Below, piece after piece: positions 1-8,448 of a DNA stretch of 64,000 nucleotides. Below the pieces are notes generated by a model. That model had not been told where the DNA came from and searched no databases. It saw nothing but the letters and a program-made list of their open reading frames with translations. Location of the stretch: the NCBI GenBank assembly GCA_021202155.1, contig JAJQDP010000006.1, forward strand, positions 1 through 64,000. Reading direction: 5' to 3'. Each line of letters opens with the position of its first letter. Position 1 is the first letter of the stretch. Position numbers and translations under genes: made by a program. The DNA is from Oscillospiraceae bacterium (GTDB lineage Bacteria; Bacillota; Clostridia; Oscillospirales; Ruminococcaceae).

Positions 1-974
1 TCAGCTCAAAATTTGCGTCTGCCGTGAAAAAGAATTTGTCCTCAAATACAAATATCACCGCCGGGCACTACAGCACGGATGTATCGAGATACGTCAATAC
101 AGACGGCTACTCCTGCAAGGAATCGGGCGATGCTGATTATCCTTATGTCGTCACTGCGAATGTGTCGCCGGCACTTTATGGGAAGGCACTCACTCTTGAT
201 GGCGAGATTGGGGTTACCTATTACTTTGATATGACCGGAGTGGAGGACCCGGAGGAGTACGAACTTATTGCATTTATTGGAGGCACTTCTGTGGAGACAG
301 TTTTTGCTGAGCCGAGGACCATCGACAACGTGGAGTATTATCGATACACGGTGTACGTCAGCCCGACAGAGCTCGATTCGTCCATAACCGCCTATCTCAC
401 GTATGGGACGACTACTGTAACGACTCCAGACTACTCGGTATATACTTACTGCGAAAAGGCTATTAAGAACGAGGACGGGACTTGGAACGCTGAAAAGCCG
501 CTTTGTGAGGCTTTACTCAATTATGGCTACTATCTGGAGACCTGGCTGGGAGAGACGAGCACCATAAATATATTAAGCCTGGACGAGACGTGGACTGACC
601 CATTATCTGAAACCTGGGGAGTTAACCTGAGTGACTATAACAAAACTGCCAACGGAGTAACCGGAAAGACCCTTGCGCTTGATGGAACTGGCATATTCAT
701 CAGGCTTAACATCGACAATCCGACCTCATATTATGTCGAAGGCATTGACGATGTGGTATACGGAGAAGGTTATCTTGAATTCAAAGTCCCTGCAAAGGAA
801 ATGAGCGAAATATTTACGATATGTAACTCAGATGGCACAACGTACACTACCTATAGCATCTATTCTTACATCAAAAATTATGTAGATAGTGAAGATACCA
901 ACCTGGCAAATCTCTGCAAGGCTATCTACTATTACAGTGAAGAGTCAATTGCATACGGAACTAACTGGCAATAA
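1..974 (+). CDS. C-terminal part of a secreted/surface protein with two related modules (partial)
   Basis: The reading frame is open to the left edge (first full codon at 3), so this is the 3' end of a larger gene; the GTG at 24 is probably internal. The visible 320 or so residues are acidic, rich in Tyr and Thr, and hold two related modules. Module one has a strand reading GKALTLDGEIGV and ends in a helical segment around LCEALLNYGYYLETWLG; module two has GKTLALDGTGIFI and ends LCKAIYYYSEESIAYGTNW. This matches the general look of repeated beta-rich modules in secreted proteins of gut Clostridia, but I cannot name the family. No dockerin, catalytic motif or membrane anchor is visible at the C-terminus. 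Function unknown; surface or extracellular location is inference from composition. Confidence 0.75.
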   Translation, partial: SSKFASAVKKNLSSNTNITAGHYSTDVSRYVNTDGYSCKESGDADYPYVVTANVSPALYGKALTLDGEIGVTYYFDMTGVEDPEEYELIAFIGGTSVETVFAEPRTIDNVEYYRYTVYVSPTELDSSITAYLTYGTTTVTTPDYSVYTYCEKAIKNEDGTWNAEKPLCEALLNYGYYLETWLGETSTINILSLDETWTDPLSETWGVNLSDYNKTANGVTGKTLALDGTGIFIRLNIDNPTSYYVEGIDDVVYGEGYLEFKVPAKEMSEIFTICNSDGTTYTTYSIYSYIKNYVDSEDTNLANLCKAIYYYSEESIAYGTNWQ

Positions 975-990
975 CTGAGGGAATAATGAC

Positions 991-1149
991 ATGAGTAATA
1001 ATTACGAATCTTTCAAGATGCAAGTTATCCTTTTCGATGGCGATGCCTGGGAGTTTGTTGCAGCCAGTCCCGGATACGACATGAAAGTCGATACAAGCTC
1101 AAACTCTACTGTTTTGCAGACGGAGTCAGAGGCAAATGTCTACAGGTAA
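991..1149 (+). CDS. orphan small protein, 52 aa
   Basis: An ATG at 991 follows a GAGGGA ribosome binding site (about 977-982) only 16 bp after the previous stop, so it looks co-transcribed with the partial secreted-protein gene. The product (MSNNYESFKMQVILFDGD at its start, ending EANVYR) has no signal peptide, no Cys and no membrane segment. I do not recognise a family. It could be a genuine small protein or the remnant of a longer, decayed gene; the clean ribosome binding site argues mildly for expression. Confidence 0.45.
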   Translation: MSNNYESFKMQVILFDGDAWEFVAASPGYDMKVDTSSNSTVLQTESEANVYR

Positions 1150-1255
1150 CGCTATGCAATCTAAAATAATATGGGAAATTCCTCAGGCTAAATTCTGACA
1201 AAGTAGAATTTACTTTGGAAAGTCATCGATTCTTCAAATATTCCCTCCTGACCAC

Positions 1256-1284
1256 TTGCTTTTTCCTGAAAAACTTGCTACAAT
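1256..1284 (+). promoter_or_regulatory. sigma-A type promoter of lepB-rbgA operon
   Basis: TTGCTT at 1256-1261 and TACAAT at 1279-1284, spacer exactly 17 bp, with TGC before the -10 (extended -10). It sits about 30 bp upstream of the signal peptidase start. Confidence 0.7.
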
Positions 1285-1310
1285 AGAGATACTTATTTTT
1301 GGGAGACATG

Positions 1311-1859
1311 ATGATGGAAGAAACAGAAAAGAAGACAAGTACATTGGACAGCGCACTTGACTGGCTCAAGTCGCTTTGCATAACATTCGCCGTTGTTGTT
1401 CTGCTCTTCACGTTCGTAGTGAGGACGGCTGTCGTCAACGGCACTTCTATGACCGATACTCTTCAGGATGGGGATTTCCTGATACTGTGGAGTCTGTTCT
1501 ATACCCCTCAGCAGGGAGACATAATTTCCGCGAATTGTGAGGGCTTGGACGAGGTCATCGTCAAGCGAATTATCGCCACGGAGGGTCAGACGGTTGATAT
1601 TGACTTTGAGACCGGAAGCGTCTATGTTGATGGCGAACTTTTGGACGAGCCGTATATCCGAAATCTCACGCTCAACGATGAGGGCGGATTTACATATCCG
1701 GTAACAGTAGGAGAGGGGCAGTACTTTGTCATGGGCGACAACCGCCAGGGCTCCCGAGACTCAAGAGATGCCAAGGTCGGGCTTATTGACAGAGATGACA
1801 TTTTGGGAAAAGTAGTTCTCCGGCTCTATCCGTTCTCTGATATAACAGTTTTCTCATAA
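1311..1859 (+). CDS. lepB: signal peptidase I (type I leader peptidase, S26 family)
   Basis: It cleaves signal peptides from exported pre-proteins at the outer face of the membrane. About 182 aa, the short Gram-positive form with a single N-terminal membrane segment (about residues 22-37). The catalytic Ser lies in VNGTSMTDTL (about residue 46) and the general-base Lys in VIVKRIIATEGQ (about 85); the late GDNRQGSRDSRD box is present. Starts at 1308, 1311 and 1314 are all ATG; GGGAG at 1301-1305 best suits 1311 or 1314. First gene of a run with rbgA, rnhB and the yraN-like gene, an order like the Bacillus sipS-rbgA region. It would process non-lipoprotein exported proteins such as the secreted GH30-like enzyme at 28.8 kb. 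Confidence 0.93.
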   Translation: MMEETEKKTSTLDSALDWLKSLCITFAVVVLLFTFVVRTAVVNGTSMTDTLQDGDFLILWSLFYTPQQGDIISANCEGLDEVIVKRIIATEGQTVDIDFETGSVYVDGELLDEPYIRNLTLNDEGGFTYPVTVGEGQYFVMGDNRQGSRDSRDAKVGLIDRDDILGKVVLRLYPFSDITVFS

Positions 1860-1870
1860 CGGAGGTTTAT

Positions 1871-2731
1871 GTGGCAGAAAAAGATATAACAATCCAGTGG
1901 TTTCCAGGACATATGGCGAAGACTCGCCGGCTTATGACTGATAGTCTTAGGTTTGTTGATGCTGTTGTCGAGGTAACCGATGCGCGTATACCCATGTCGA
2001 GCAGAAATCCGGAGATGGATGACTTGGTTGGTAGAAAGCCTCGTATAGTTCTTCTCAACAAGTGCGATACCGCCAATGAAACGATAACAAGCCGCTGGGT
2101 TCAGAAGTATAAAGAGTCGGGAATACCTGCCCTTGCTACAGACTGCAAAAGCGGAAAGAACGTGTCAAAGGTTCTCCCGCTTGTCCGTGAAACTCTCAAG
2201 GACACAATCGAGCGTTGGAACCAGAAAGGCATGACCGGCAGGGCGGTAAGACTGATGATAGTTGGCATTCCGAATGTCGGAAAGTCGTCGCTCATTAACC
2301 GCCTTTCGGGTACAAAAAGTACAAAGGTTGAGGACAGACCGGGCGTCACCAAGGGCAAGCAGTGGGTGACTCTCTCGAAGGATTTCGAGCTCCTTGACAT
2401 GCCGGGTGTTCTCTGGCCAAAGTTTGAAGACCAGAAAGTAGGACTCGCACTTGCTTATACCGGTGCAGTCAAGGACGACATAATGGATATGGAGTCGCTC
2501 GCAGTACACTTTATCGGGACTCTGAGAGCCGTCAGCACAGCACCTATTGAGACAAGATACAAAATCTCAGTTACTGAGAATATGACAGACTATGAGATTC
2601 TGGAGCTTATTGGCAGGAAGCGCGGATTTCTTGTGTCCGGCGGCGAAATCGACACCGAAAGAGCCGCTATAATGCTTCTTGATGAATTCCGCTCCGGAAA
2701 GCTTGGAAGAATATCTTTGGAGACACCATGA
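1871..2731 (+). CDS. rbgA: ribosome biogenesis GTPase RbgA/YlqF
   Basis: Circularly permuted GTPase that acts late in 50S subunit assembly. The permuted motif order is visible: G4 (LLNKCD, about residues 60-65) comes before G1 (GIPNVGKSS, about 130-138), followed by the switch region and G3 (DMPG). 286 aa is the normal family length and the C-terminal RNA-binding region is present. It uses a GTG start at 1871, set by GGAGG at 1861-1865; the nearby ATG at 1869 is in another frame and stops at once. Its 3' end overlaps the rnhB start by 4 bp (ATGA), so translation is probably coupled. Confidence 0.95.
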   Translation: MAEKDITIQWFPGHMAKTRRLMTDSLRFVDAVVEVTDARIPMSSRNPEMDDLVGRKPRIVLLNKCDTANETITSRWVQKYKESGIPALATDCKSGKNVSKVLPLVRETLKDTIERWNQKGMTGRAVRLMIVGIPNVGKSSLINRLSGTKSTKVEDRPGVTKGKQWVTLSKDFELLDMPGVLWPKFEDQKVGLALAYTGAVKDDIMDMESLAVHFIGTLRAVSTAPIETRYKISVTENMTDYEILELIGRKRGFLVSGGEIDTERAAIMLLDEFRSGKLGRISLETP

Positions 2732-3333
2732 CACTATTTGAGTTTGACAGACAGTTTGACAGCGAATCTTCTGTGATAGTCGGAATAGACGAAGCCGGCA
2801 GGGGACCTCTTGCTGGAGATGTCTATGCCGCCGCGGTGGTTTTCGACAAAGATACAGTAATTGAGGGCATCAATGACTCAAAGAAGCTGTCCGCAAAGAA
2901 GCGTGATATTCTTTTTGATGTGATTAAAGACAGAGCTCTGAAATACTCGATAGCCACCGCTTCTGTTGAAGAGATAGAGGAGATTAACATCTTGGAAGCC
3001 GCTATGCTCGCTATGCGAAGAGCATATGAGGGTCTTGGAATAAGCTCCGATAATGTCGTTGCACTTATTGATGGCAATCGCTCACCAAATCTTCCTTGCA
3101 TGTGTAAGACTGTAGTTCACGGTGACGCACTTTCGCAATCTATAGCCGCGGCTTCAATCCTTGCAAAGGTTCAGAGAGACAGATACATGGCGGAGCTTGC
3201 TGAAAAATATCCTGAGTACCAGTTTGAAAAGCACAAGGGCTACGGCACAAAGCTTCACTATGAAATGATAAAGAAGTACGGCATAAGCCCGGTTCACAGA
3301 AAGAGCTTTTTAAAGAATCTGAGTGAGAAATAA
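2728..3333 (+). CDS. rnhB: ribonuclease HII
   Basis: Removes the RNA strand of RNA-DNA hybrids and single ribonucleotides in DNA. The family signature GIDEAGRGPLAGDVYAAAV lies near residue 19 and carries the first acidic metal ligands (Asp-Glu). Other conserved segments are INDSKKLSAKKR and ALIDGN (later catalytic Asp), and HKGYGTKLHYEMIKKYG near the C-terminus. Length of 201 aa is typical. It overlaps rbgA by 4 bp and the next gene by 1 bp (TAATG), forming a tight translationally coupled trio. Confidence 0.95.
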   Translation: MTLFEFDRQFDSESSVIVGIDEAGRGPLAGDVYAAAVVFDKDTVIEGINDSKKLSAKKRDILFDVIKDRALKYSIATASVEEIEEINILEAAMLAMRRAYEGLGISSDNVVALIDGNRSPNLPCMCKTVVHGDALSQSIAAASILAKVQRDRYMAELAEKYPEYQFEKHKGYGTKLHYEMIKKYGISPVHRKSFLKNLSEK

Positions 3334-3689
3334 TGAACACAAGGCAGATTGGAAATATCGGCGAGGAATACACAGCAAAATTTCTTGAAAAGAACGGCTG
3401 TGAAATTCTCAGCCGGAACTTCACCATAAAGGGCGGAGAGATTGACATCGTCGCAAGAAAAGGCGATGTGATTCACTTTGTGGAAGTTAAATCCCGAAAG
3501 CCTGATCCGCTTGAGACCGGTGAAGAAGCTATCCGACCTGCCAAAATTGCGCATATTATCAAGACTGCAAGGGTCTATATCAACCGCTACAAAATTGACT
3601 GCTCGTGCGTGTTTGACGTCGCTGTTGTTGAAATAACGGGAACGAAGGTCACGGGCTTCAAATACATTCAACGTGCCTTCACAGCATAG
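3333..3689 (+). CDS. YraN family (UPF0102) nuclease-like protein
   Basis: Small 118-aa protein of the YraN family, which has a restriction-endonuclease-like fold. The conserved core is visible: NIGEEYTAKFLEKNGCEIL at the N-terminus, then GGEIDIVARKGDVIHFVEVKSR, carrying the Asp and the E-x-K residues expected of the nuclease active site. The function is not established; a role in DNA processing is inferred from the fold and from the frequent linkage to rnhB seen again here. Its start overlaps the rnhB stop. The next gene, thrC, has its own AAAGGAG site 21 bp downstream. Confidence 0.88.
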   Translation: MNTRQIGNIGEEYTAKFLEKNGCEILSRNFTIKGGEIDIVARKGDVIHFVEVKSRKPDPLETGEEAIRPAKIAHIIKTARVYINRYKIDCSCVFDVAVVEITGTKVTGFKYIQRAFTA

Positions 3690-3710
3690 GAAGACACGAA
3701 AGGAGAAAAT

Positions 3711-5201
3711 ATGTTCTATCAAAGTACAAGAAATAAGAATCTTCTTCTCAGCTCTGCGGAGGCAATTTCACAGGGCATTTCATCAGACGGAGGACTCTTC
3801 ATCCCGTCAGAGGTACCTGCTCTCACGGCTGATGACCTGACGGCACTTCAGAATATGAGCTACCCCGAGAAAGCCTCGTTCGTCCTGTCCAAGTATCTCA
3901 CCGACTTCACGGAAGCTGAGCTCAGGTATTGCACAGAGGGTGCATACAACACCAAGAATTTCGACAGTGAGAGTATAATGGAGCTTGCCCATCTTTTCGA
4001 TGGCAGATATATGCTTGAACTCTGGCATGGTCCTACCTGCGCGTTCAAGGACATGGCTCTGCAGATTCTTCCGTATCTTCTGACTGTTTCAGTTAAGAAG
4101 CTCGGAATTGATAAAAAAGTAGTAATTCTCGTTGCAACATCCGGAGATACAGGAAAGGCAGCTCTTGAAGGCTTCAAGGATGTTGAGGGCACGAGCATAA
4201 TGGTCTTCTATCCTGCTCATGGCGTAAGCGCGATGCAGAAGCTTCAGATGACAACTCAGGAGGGAAGTAACGTTTCCGTCTGCGCCATCGACGGTAACTT
4301 TGATGATGCCCAGACCGGCGTCAAGAAGATATTCACCGATAGTGAGGTTCTTGGTAAGCTTGACCAGGGCGGAATGATGTTCTCAAGTGCCAACTCCATC
4401 AACTGGGGCAGATTGGTTCCTCAGATTGTCTACTATGTTTCTTCTTATGTAGAGCTCGTCAAGGACGGCGAGATCAATATGGGCGACAAGCTCAATTTCT
4501 GCGTTCCCACCGGCAACTTCGGCAATATCTTAGCGGCATATTATGCCAAGATGATGGGCATTCCGGTTGGCAAGCTCATCTGTGCTTCCAACTCAAATAA
4601 TGTACTCACCGATTTCATCAGAACCGGTGTCTATGACAGGAACAGGAGGTTCTATACAACCATTTCCCCGTCTATGGACATTCTCATCTCCTCCAATATC
4701 GAAAGACTCCTGTTCCTGCTTTCAGGCGGAGATGACGAGTATATCAGGTGTCTCTATAAAGAGCTTTCTGAGACAGGAAGGTTTGAAGTTTCGGATGAAA
4801 TCAAGGCAAAGCTCAGCGAGATATTCTACGCTGATTACTGCACCGATGACGAAACCAAGGCTGAAATAAAGAACGTATTCGAGAAGTATTCCTACACCAT
4901 GGACACCCATACCGCCGTTGCCGCAAAGGTGTACGACAGCTATGTCAAGGCTACTGGTGACACGACAAAGACTGTCATTGCGTCTACTGCGAGCCCATAT
5001 AAGTTCTCAGCATCTGTGTTGGGTGCACTTGGCTGTGAGGCTGACGGAGCGGACGAATTTGAAATGGTGAAGCTTCTTGAAGAGAAGTGCGGAGTTCCTG
5101 CACCTGAGTCCTTGGCTTCAATCAAGAATAAGACGGTAAGATTTACTGATACCGTCGCACCAGACAAGATGAGCGAAGCTGTTCTGAACTTCCTGTTCTG
5201 A
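3711..5201 (+). CDS. thrC: threonine synthase
   Basis: PLP enzyme converting O-phosphohomoserine to threonine and phosphate. 496 aa matches the longer threonine synthase class, with the N-terminal YQSTRN and GISSDGGLFIP segments. The PLP-binding Lys is in GPTCAFKDMALQ (about residue 104); VATSGDTGKAAL and the phosphate-binding CVPTGNFGNILAAYYAKMMG segment follow. Start set by AAAGGAG at about 3699-3705. It is the only threonine pathway gene here, with no hom or thrB beside it. No T-box or other leader is visible in the 21-bp gap, so it is probably transcribed from lepB onward. Confidence 0.95.
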   Translation: MFYQSTRNKNLLLSSAEAISQGISSDGGLFIPSEVPALTADDLTALQNMSYPEKASFVLSKYLTDFTEAELRYCTEGAYNTKNFDSESIMELAHLFDGRYMLELWHGPTCAFKDMALQILPYLLTVSVKKLGIDKKVVILVATSGDTGKAALEGFKDVEGTSIMVFYPAHGVSAMQKLQMTTQEGSNVSVCAIDGNFDDAQTGVKKIFTDSEVLGKLDQGGMMFSSANSINWGRLVPQIVYYVSSYVELVKDGEINMGDKLNFCVPTGNFGNILAAYYAKMMGIPVGKLICASNSNNVLTDFIRTGVYDRNRRFYTTISPSMDILISSNIERLLFLLSGGDDEYIRCLYKELSETGRFEVSDEIKAKLSEIFYADYCTDDETKAEIKNVFEKYSYTMDTHTAVAAKVYDSYVKATGDTTKTVIASTASPYKFSASVLGALGCEADGADEFEMVKLLEEKCGVPAPESLASIKNKTVRFTDTVAPDKMSEAVLNFLF

Positions 5202-5202
5202 C

Positions 5203-5239
5203 AAAAAATCAGCATCAGACTGATTTAGTCTGATGCTGA
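5203..5239 (-). terminator. rho-independent terminator of the DUF1540 gene; also forms at the thrC 3' end
   Basis: Perfect 12-bp stem: TCAGCATCAGAC (5209-5220) and GTCTGATGCTGA (5228-5239), 7-nt loop. The A-run at 5203-5208 gives a U-tract only for reverse-strand transcripts, so efficient termination is predicted for the DUF1540 gene. For thrC the stem may act as a 3' end stabiliser. Confidence 0.75.
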
Positions 5240-5245
5240 ATAACC

Positions 5246-5416
5246 CTAAAAGCTTCTTGGCTTGAAGGTTTTGCACTCTGTCTGAGCGGAGCAGTTGGGA
5301 TGTGAGCATCCGCAGGAGCATACGTCAATCTTTCCTGCAACACACTCCTTGGCTTCTCTGTTGTAGACACATTCGGATACGCCACACTTGATACCGTAGA
5401 TTTTATCGTTTTCCAT
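5246..5416 (-). CDS. DUF1540 small Cys-rich protein
   Basis: 56-aa protein, starting MENDKIYGIKCGVSEC, with eight Cys spaced as in the DUF1540 family: C-x4-C, C, then CSCGC, C and C. The Cys set suggests metal (probably zinc or Fe-S) binding; the biochemical role is unknown. An AAAGGA ribosome binding site lies just upstream on the reverse strand. It stands alone, convergent to thrC, and ends in the strong hairpin next door. Confidence 0.85.
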   Translation of the reverse strand: MENDKIYGIKCGVSECVYNREAKECVAGKIDVCSCGCSHPNCSAQTECKTFKPRSF

Positions 5417-5537
5417 CTGTATTATTCCTTTCGGACAGTATTAATCCATACAAAGACGGACTTACAGTATTATTCCTCTTTGTCTGGATTATATTCTGCC
5501 TGAACGTTGCTTATTTTGTAAGGATTGGTCATTTAAG

Positions 5538-6248
5538 ATGTCTTTGTTTGTTATTGCAGATTTACATCTTTCTCTTTCGTCGGATAAACCGATGGATATA
5601 TTCGGTGGATGGGACAACTACGTCGAGAGGCTTGAAAGAAACTGGCAGAATGTTGTCAAGCCCGAAGACACCGTTGTTATTCCCGGCGATATTTCATGGG
5701 CGATGGACATGGAAGGTGCACTTGAGGATTTCAGGTTCATAAGTAAATTGAACGGACAGAAGATTATATCAAAAGGCAACCATGACTACTGGTGGACGAC
5801 CAAGACCAAGGCTGACCGGTTTCTTAAAGAAAACGGCATCGATAATATCAGCTTTCTTCATAACAATCACTATCGCTATGAGGATTTCGGAATCTGCGGA
5901 ACAAGAGGCTGGATTAACGACGGGAGTGAGCCGGCAGATGCCAAGGTCATAGCAAGAGAGGTTATAAGGCTTGAACTCTCAGTTCAGAGTGCCGTTTCGG
6001 AAGGTCTTATTCCTATAGTTTTCATGCACTATCCACCTGTCTATGCAGAAGTAGAGAATCCGGACATAATTGATGTTCTGAAAAAGTATGGGGTTAGACT
6101 TTGCTTTTACGGTCATCTTCACGGAAGAGCACACGGTCTGGCAGTGAATGGCGATAAATATGGCATTAATTTCAGGCTGATTTCAAGTGATTATTTACAA
6201 TTTATGCCTCTTAATATCACAGAAATTGTGCACAATTGCAAAAAATAA
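5538..6248 (+). CDS. calcineurin-like metallophosphoesterase
   Basis: Cytoplasmic two-metal phosphoesterase of unknown substrate. The metal-binding blocks are clear: ADLHLS (D-x-H) at residue 7, GDISWAMD (GD-x-x) near 50, GNHDYWW (GNHD) near 80, then a His block FMHYPP and GHLHGRAHG near the C-terminus. 236 aa with the N-terminal YVERLERNW segment is typical of the Firmicutes single-domain form. The ribosome binding site (AAGGA at about 5520) is distant, so initiation may be weak. No conserved operon partner; trigger factor follows under its own promoter. Confidence 0.88.
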   Translation: MSLFVIADLHLSLSSDKPMDIFGGWDNYVERLERNWQNVVKPEDTVVIPGDISWAMDMEGALEDFRFISKLNGQKIISKGNHDYWWTTKTKADRFLKENGIDNISFLHNNHYRYEDFGICGTRGWINDGSEPADAKVIAREVIRLELSVQSAVSEGLIPIVFMHYPPVYAEVENPDIIDVLKKYGVRLCFYGHLHGRAHGLAVNGDKYGINFRLISSDYLQFMPLNITEIVHNCKK

Positions 6249-6268
6249 TTTTGCCGTTTTATTATGTG

Positions 6269-6297
6269 GTGCAAAGGGAATCAATATGTGCTATAAT
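6269..6297 (+). promoter_or_regulatory. promoter of tig (extended -10)
   Basis: TATAAT at 6292-6297 preceded by TGC (extended -10). The -35 position (6269-6274, GTGCAA) is poor, so recognition would lean on the extended -10. The leader to the tig start is about 80 nt and holds no feature I recognise. Confidence 0.55.
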
Positions 6298-6380
6298 AAA
6301 AAGACGTATGAAAAACGCAGGAGCTATCAGATATTTGCGCTTGCAGTTTTACATATACAATAAAAAATCGGAGGTTCAGT

Positions 6381-7715
6381 ATGTTAAAAACAAAGAATCA
6401 AGTTGAAACAAACAAGTACGAATTGGAGATAGAGATTTCGCCTGAGGCGTTTGAAGACGCGCTTCAGAGGGCTTATCTAAAGAATAAATCTAAAATCACC
6501 GTTGCCGGTTTCCGTCCTGGCAAGGCTCCAAGAAAGGTTATCGAAAAGGAGTATGGTGAGGCTTGCTTCTTCGAGGATGCCGCTAACGAGCTTTATGGTC
6601 CTGCTGTAGAAGAGGCTGTCAAGGAGGCAGAGCTTGAGCTTGTTGCAACTCCTGACGTTGAGATTACCGAAATCTCCAAAGAGGTCGGTATCAGGATGAA
6701 GGCTACCTGCACCGTCAAGCCTACCATTGAAATCAAGGACTATATTGGAATCAAGGCTACAAAGACTATCCATCCCGTTACCGAGGCAGAAGTTGAGCAT
6801 GAGATAGGGCATATGCTTGAAAAGGAAGAGAGAACCATCAGCATCGATTCAAGACCTTGTGAAATGGGCGACGATGTCGTTATCGATTACGAGGGCTTCA
6901 AAGATGGCGTTCCGTTCGAGGGCGGCAAGGATGAGGGCTTCACTCTGTCACTTGGAAGTGGACAGTTCATCCCCGGCTTTGAGGAGCAGGTTGTCGGTCA
7001 CAGCGTTGACGAGGAATTTGAGATTAATGTCAAGTTCCCTGAAGAGTATCATTCCGAGGAGCTTGCTGGCGCAGACGCTACCTTCAAGATCAAGCTTCAC
7101 GAAATTCAGAAGAAGGAGCTCCCTGAATTTGACGATGATTTCGCAAAGGACACTTCCGACTTCGACACTGCTGAAGAGCTCAGAGCAGACGTAAAGAAGC
7201 AGATTGAGGAGCACATGGAGGGACACGCTCAGGCAGAGGCTGAGGATGCCGTTATGGACGCTCTTATCGAGAAGATTGAGGGCGAAATCCCTGAGGTTAT
7301 GTATGAGAACAAGGTCAACGAGATGATTGACCAGCTTTCTGCAAGACTTCAGCAGCAGGGCATTCCGCTCGACCTTTATCTGCAGTATACCGGTATGACT
7401 GAGGATTCTCTCAAGATTACCTACAAGGAACCGGCTGAGAAGCAGGTTAAGTTAAGACTTGCTCTTGAGAAGATAGCAGAGCTTGAGAATATTGAGGTAA
7501 CCGATGAGGATGTAGAGAAGGAGTATGCCGACATCGCCTCCTACTATGAGATGCCTGTCGAAAATGTCAAGCAGTACATTTCAGTTGCTGACATCAAGGC
7601 TGACGTATCAGTAGGCAAGGCGGCGGAGCTTGTAAAGGATAATGCGGTTATTGAGACTGTAACGGCTGAGCCCGACGAGGATGAGGAGCATATCCATAAT
7701 CATCTTTCTCACTGA
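6381..7715 (+). CDS. tig: trigger factor, ribosome-bound chaperone and prolyl isomerase
   Basis: Binds the 50S exit tunnel and folds nascent chains. Three-domain layout is visible: an N-terminal ribosome-binding domain with the signature GFRPGKAPRKVIEKEYG (about residues 43-59), an FKBP-type isomerase domain with GDDVVIDYEGFKDG and SGQFIPGFEEQVVGH (about 160-245), and a long helical C-terminal chaperone domain. 444 aa is standard. Start set by CGGAGG at about 6370. clpP follows after 51 bp and then clpX: the tig-clpP-clpX order is a common bacterial cluster linking folding and proteolysis. The C-terminal tail is acidic with a short His-rich end (EEHIHNHLSH). Confidence 0.96.
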   Translation: MLKTKNQVETNKYELEIEISPEAFEDALQRAYLKNKSKITVAGFRPGKAPRKVIEKEYGEACFFEDAANELYGPAVEEAVKEAELELVATPDVEITEISKEVGIRMKATCTVKPTIEIKDYIGIKATKTIHPVTEAEVEHEIGHMLEKEERTISIDSRPCEMGDDVVIDYEGFKDGVPFEGGKDEGFTLSLGSGQFIPGFEEQVVGHSVDEEFEINVKFPEEYHSEELAGADATFKIKLHEIQKKELPEFDDDFAKDTSDFDTAEELRADVKKQIEEHMEGHAQAEAEDAVMDALIEKIEGEIPEVMYENKVNEMIDQLSARLQQQGIPLDLYLQYTGMTEDSLKITYKEPAEKQVKLRLALEKIAELENIEVTDEDVEKEYADIASYYEMPVENVKQYISVADIKADVSVGKAAELVKDNAVIETVTAEPDEDEEHIHNHLSH

Positions 7716-7766
7716 AAACATAAGATATTTATGTATGAACCATTGAATAAGTAAGGAGGTTATATA

Positions 7767-8357
7767 ATGGCTCTTGTACCAAACGTAATTGAACAGACAA
7801 GTCATGGCGAAAGATTTTATGACATCTTTTCACGCCTTCTGAACGACAGAATTATAGTTTTATCCGACCAGGTCGATGACGTTACTGCGAGCATAGTTGT
7901 AGCTCAGCTTCTGTTCCTTGAGGGGCAGGACGCGGATAAGGACATCTATCTTTATATCAACAGTCCTGGAGGCTCCATCACCGCAGGAATGGCTATATAC
8001 GATACCATGCAGTATGTCAAGTGCGATGTCTCCACAATCTGCGTCGGCATGGCAGCTTCAATGGGCGCGGTGCTTTTGGCAGGCGGAACAAAGGGAAAGA
8101 GAATCGCTCTTCCTAACAGCGAGATTCTTATCCACCAGCCTCTTATCGGTGGTGGCGGACTTTCCGGTCAGTGCACCGACATAAAGATTCAGTCAGATCA
8201 CATGGTCAAAACTCGCGAAAAGCTTAATCGCATTCTCTCAGAGTGCACCGGCAAGCCGATAGAGGAGATAACCAAAGATACTGAAAGGGATAACTATATG
8301 ACTCCCGAGGAAGCTTTGGAGTACGGTCTTATCGACAAGATAATGGTAAGACAGTAA
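7767..8357 (+). CDS. clpP: ATP-dependent Clp protease proteolytic subunit
   Basis: Serine protease that forms the tetradecameric chamber used by ClpX. 196 aa. The catalytic Ser lies in [14 protein letters not shown] (about residue 98), the His in [10 protein letters not shown] (about 123), and the Asp in the [13 protein letters not shown] region (about 172). The N-terminal [19 protein letters not shown] and the oligomer-forming segments are intact. AAGGAGG precedes the ATG. A 16-bp palindrome lies between clpP and clpX, so the two may be expressed at different levels from one transcript. Confidence 0.97.
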   Translation: MALVPNVIEQTSHGERFYDIFSRLLNDRIIVLSDQVDDVTASIVVAQLLFLEGQDADKDIYLYINSPGGSITAGMAIYDTMQYVKCDVSTICVGMAASMGAVLLAGGTKGKRIALPNSEILIHQPLIGGGGLSGQCTDIKIQSDHMVKTREKLNRILSECTGKPIEEITKDTERDNYMTPEEALEYGLIDKIMVRQ

Positions 8358-8373
8358 GAAAGTAAAGACAACA

Positions 8374-8421
8374 CTGCCGAACCGCATAGCGTTAAGGCTT
8401 AAGACCTATGCGGTTCGGCAG
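8374..8421. repeat. perfect 16-bp inverted repeat between clpP and clpX
   Basis: CTGCCGAACCGCATAG (8374-8389) is exactly complementary to CTATGCGGTTCGGCAG (8406-8421). The loop holds a second small palindrome, TTAAGGCTTAA (8392-8402). No U-tract follows; the clpX AAGGAGG starts 13 bp later. It is therefore not a standard terminator. Attenuation, RNA processing or a cruciform/operator role are all possible. Confidence 0.8.
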
Positions 8422-8448
8422 GATATGTTTAAGAAGGAGGAGTCCTGG

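Noticed and set aside
1190-1211. Small stem-loop after the 52-aa gene
   Set aside because: Short AT-rich stem with a bulge and no U-tract; not convincing as a terminator.
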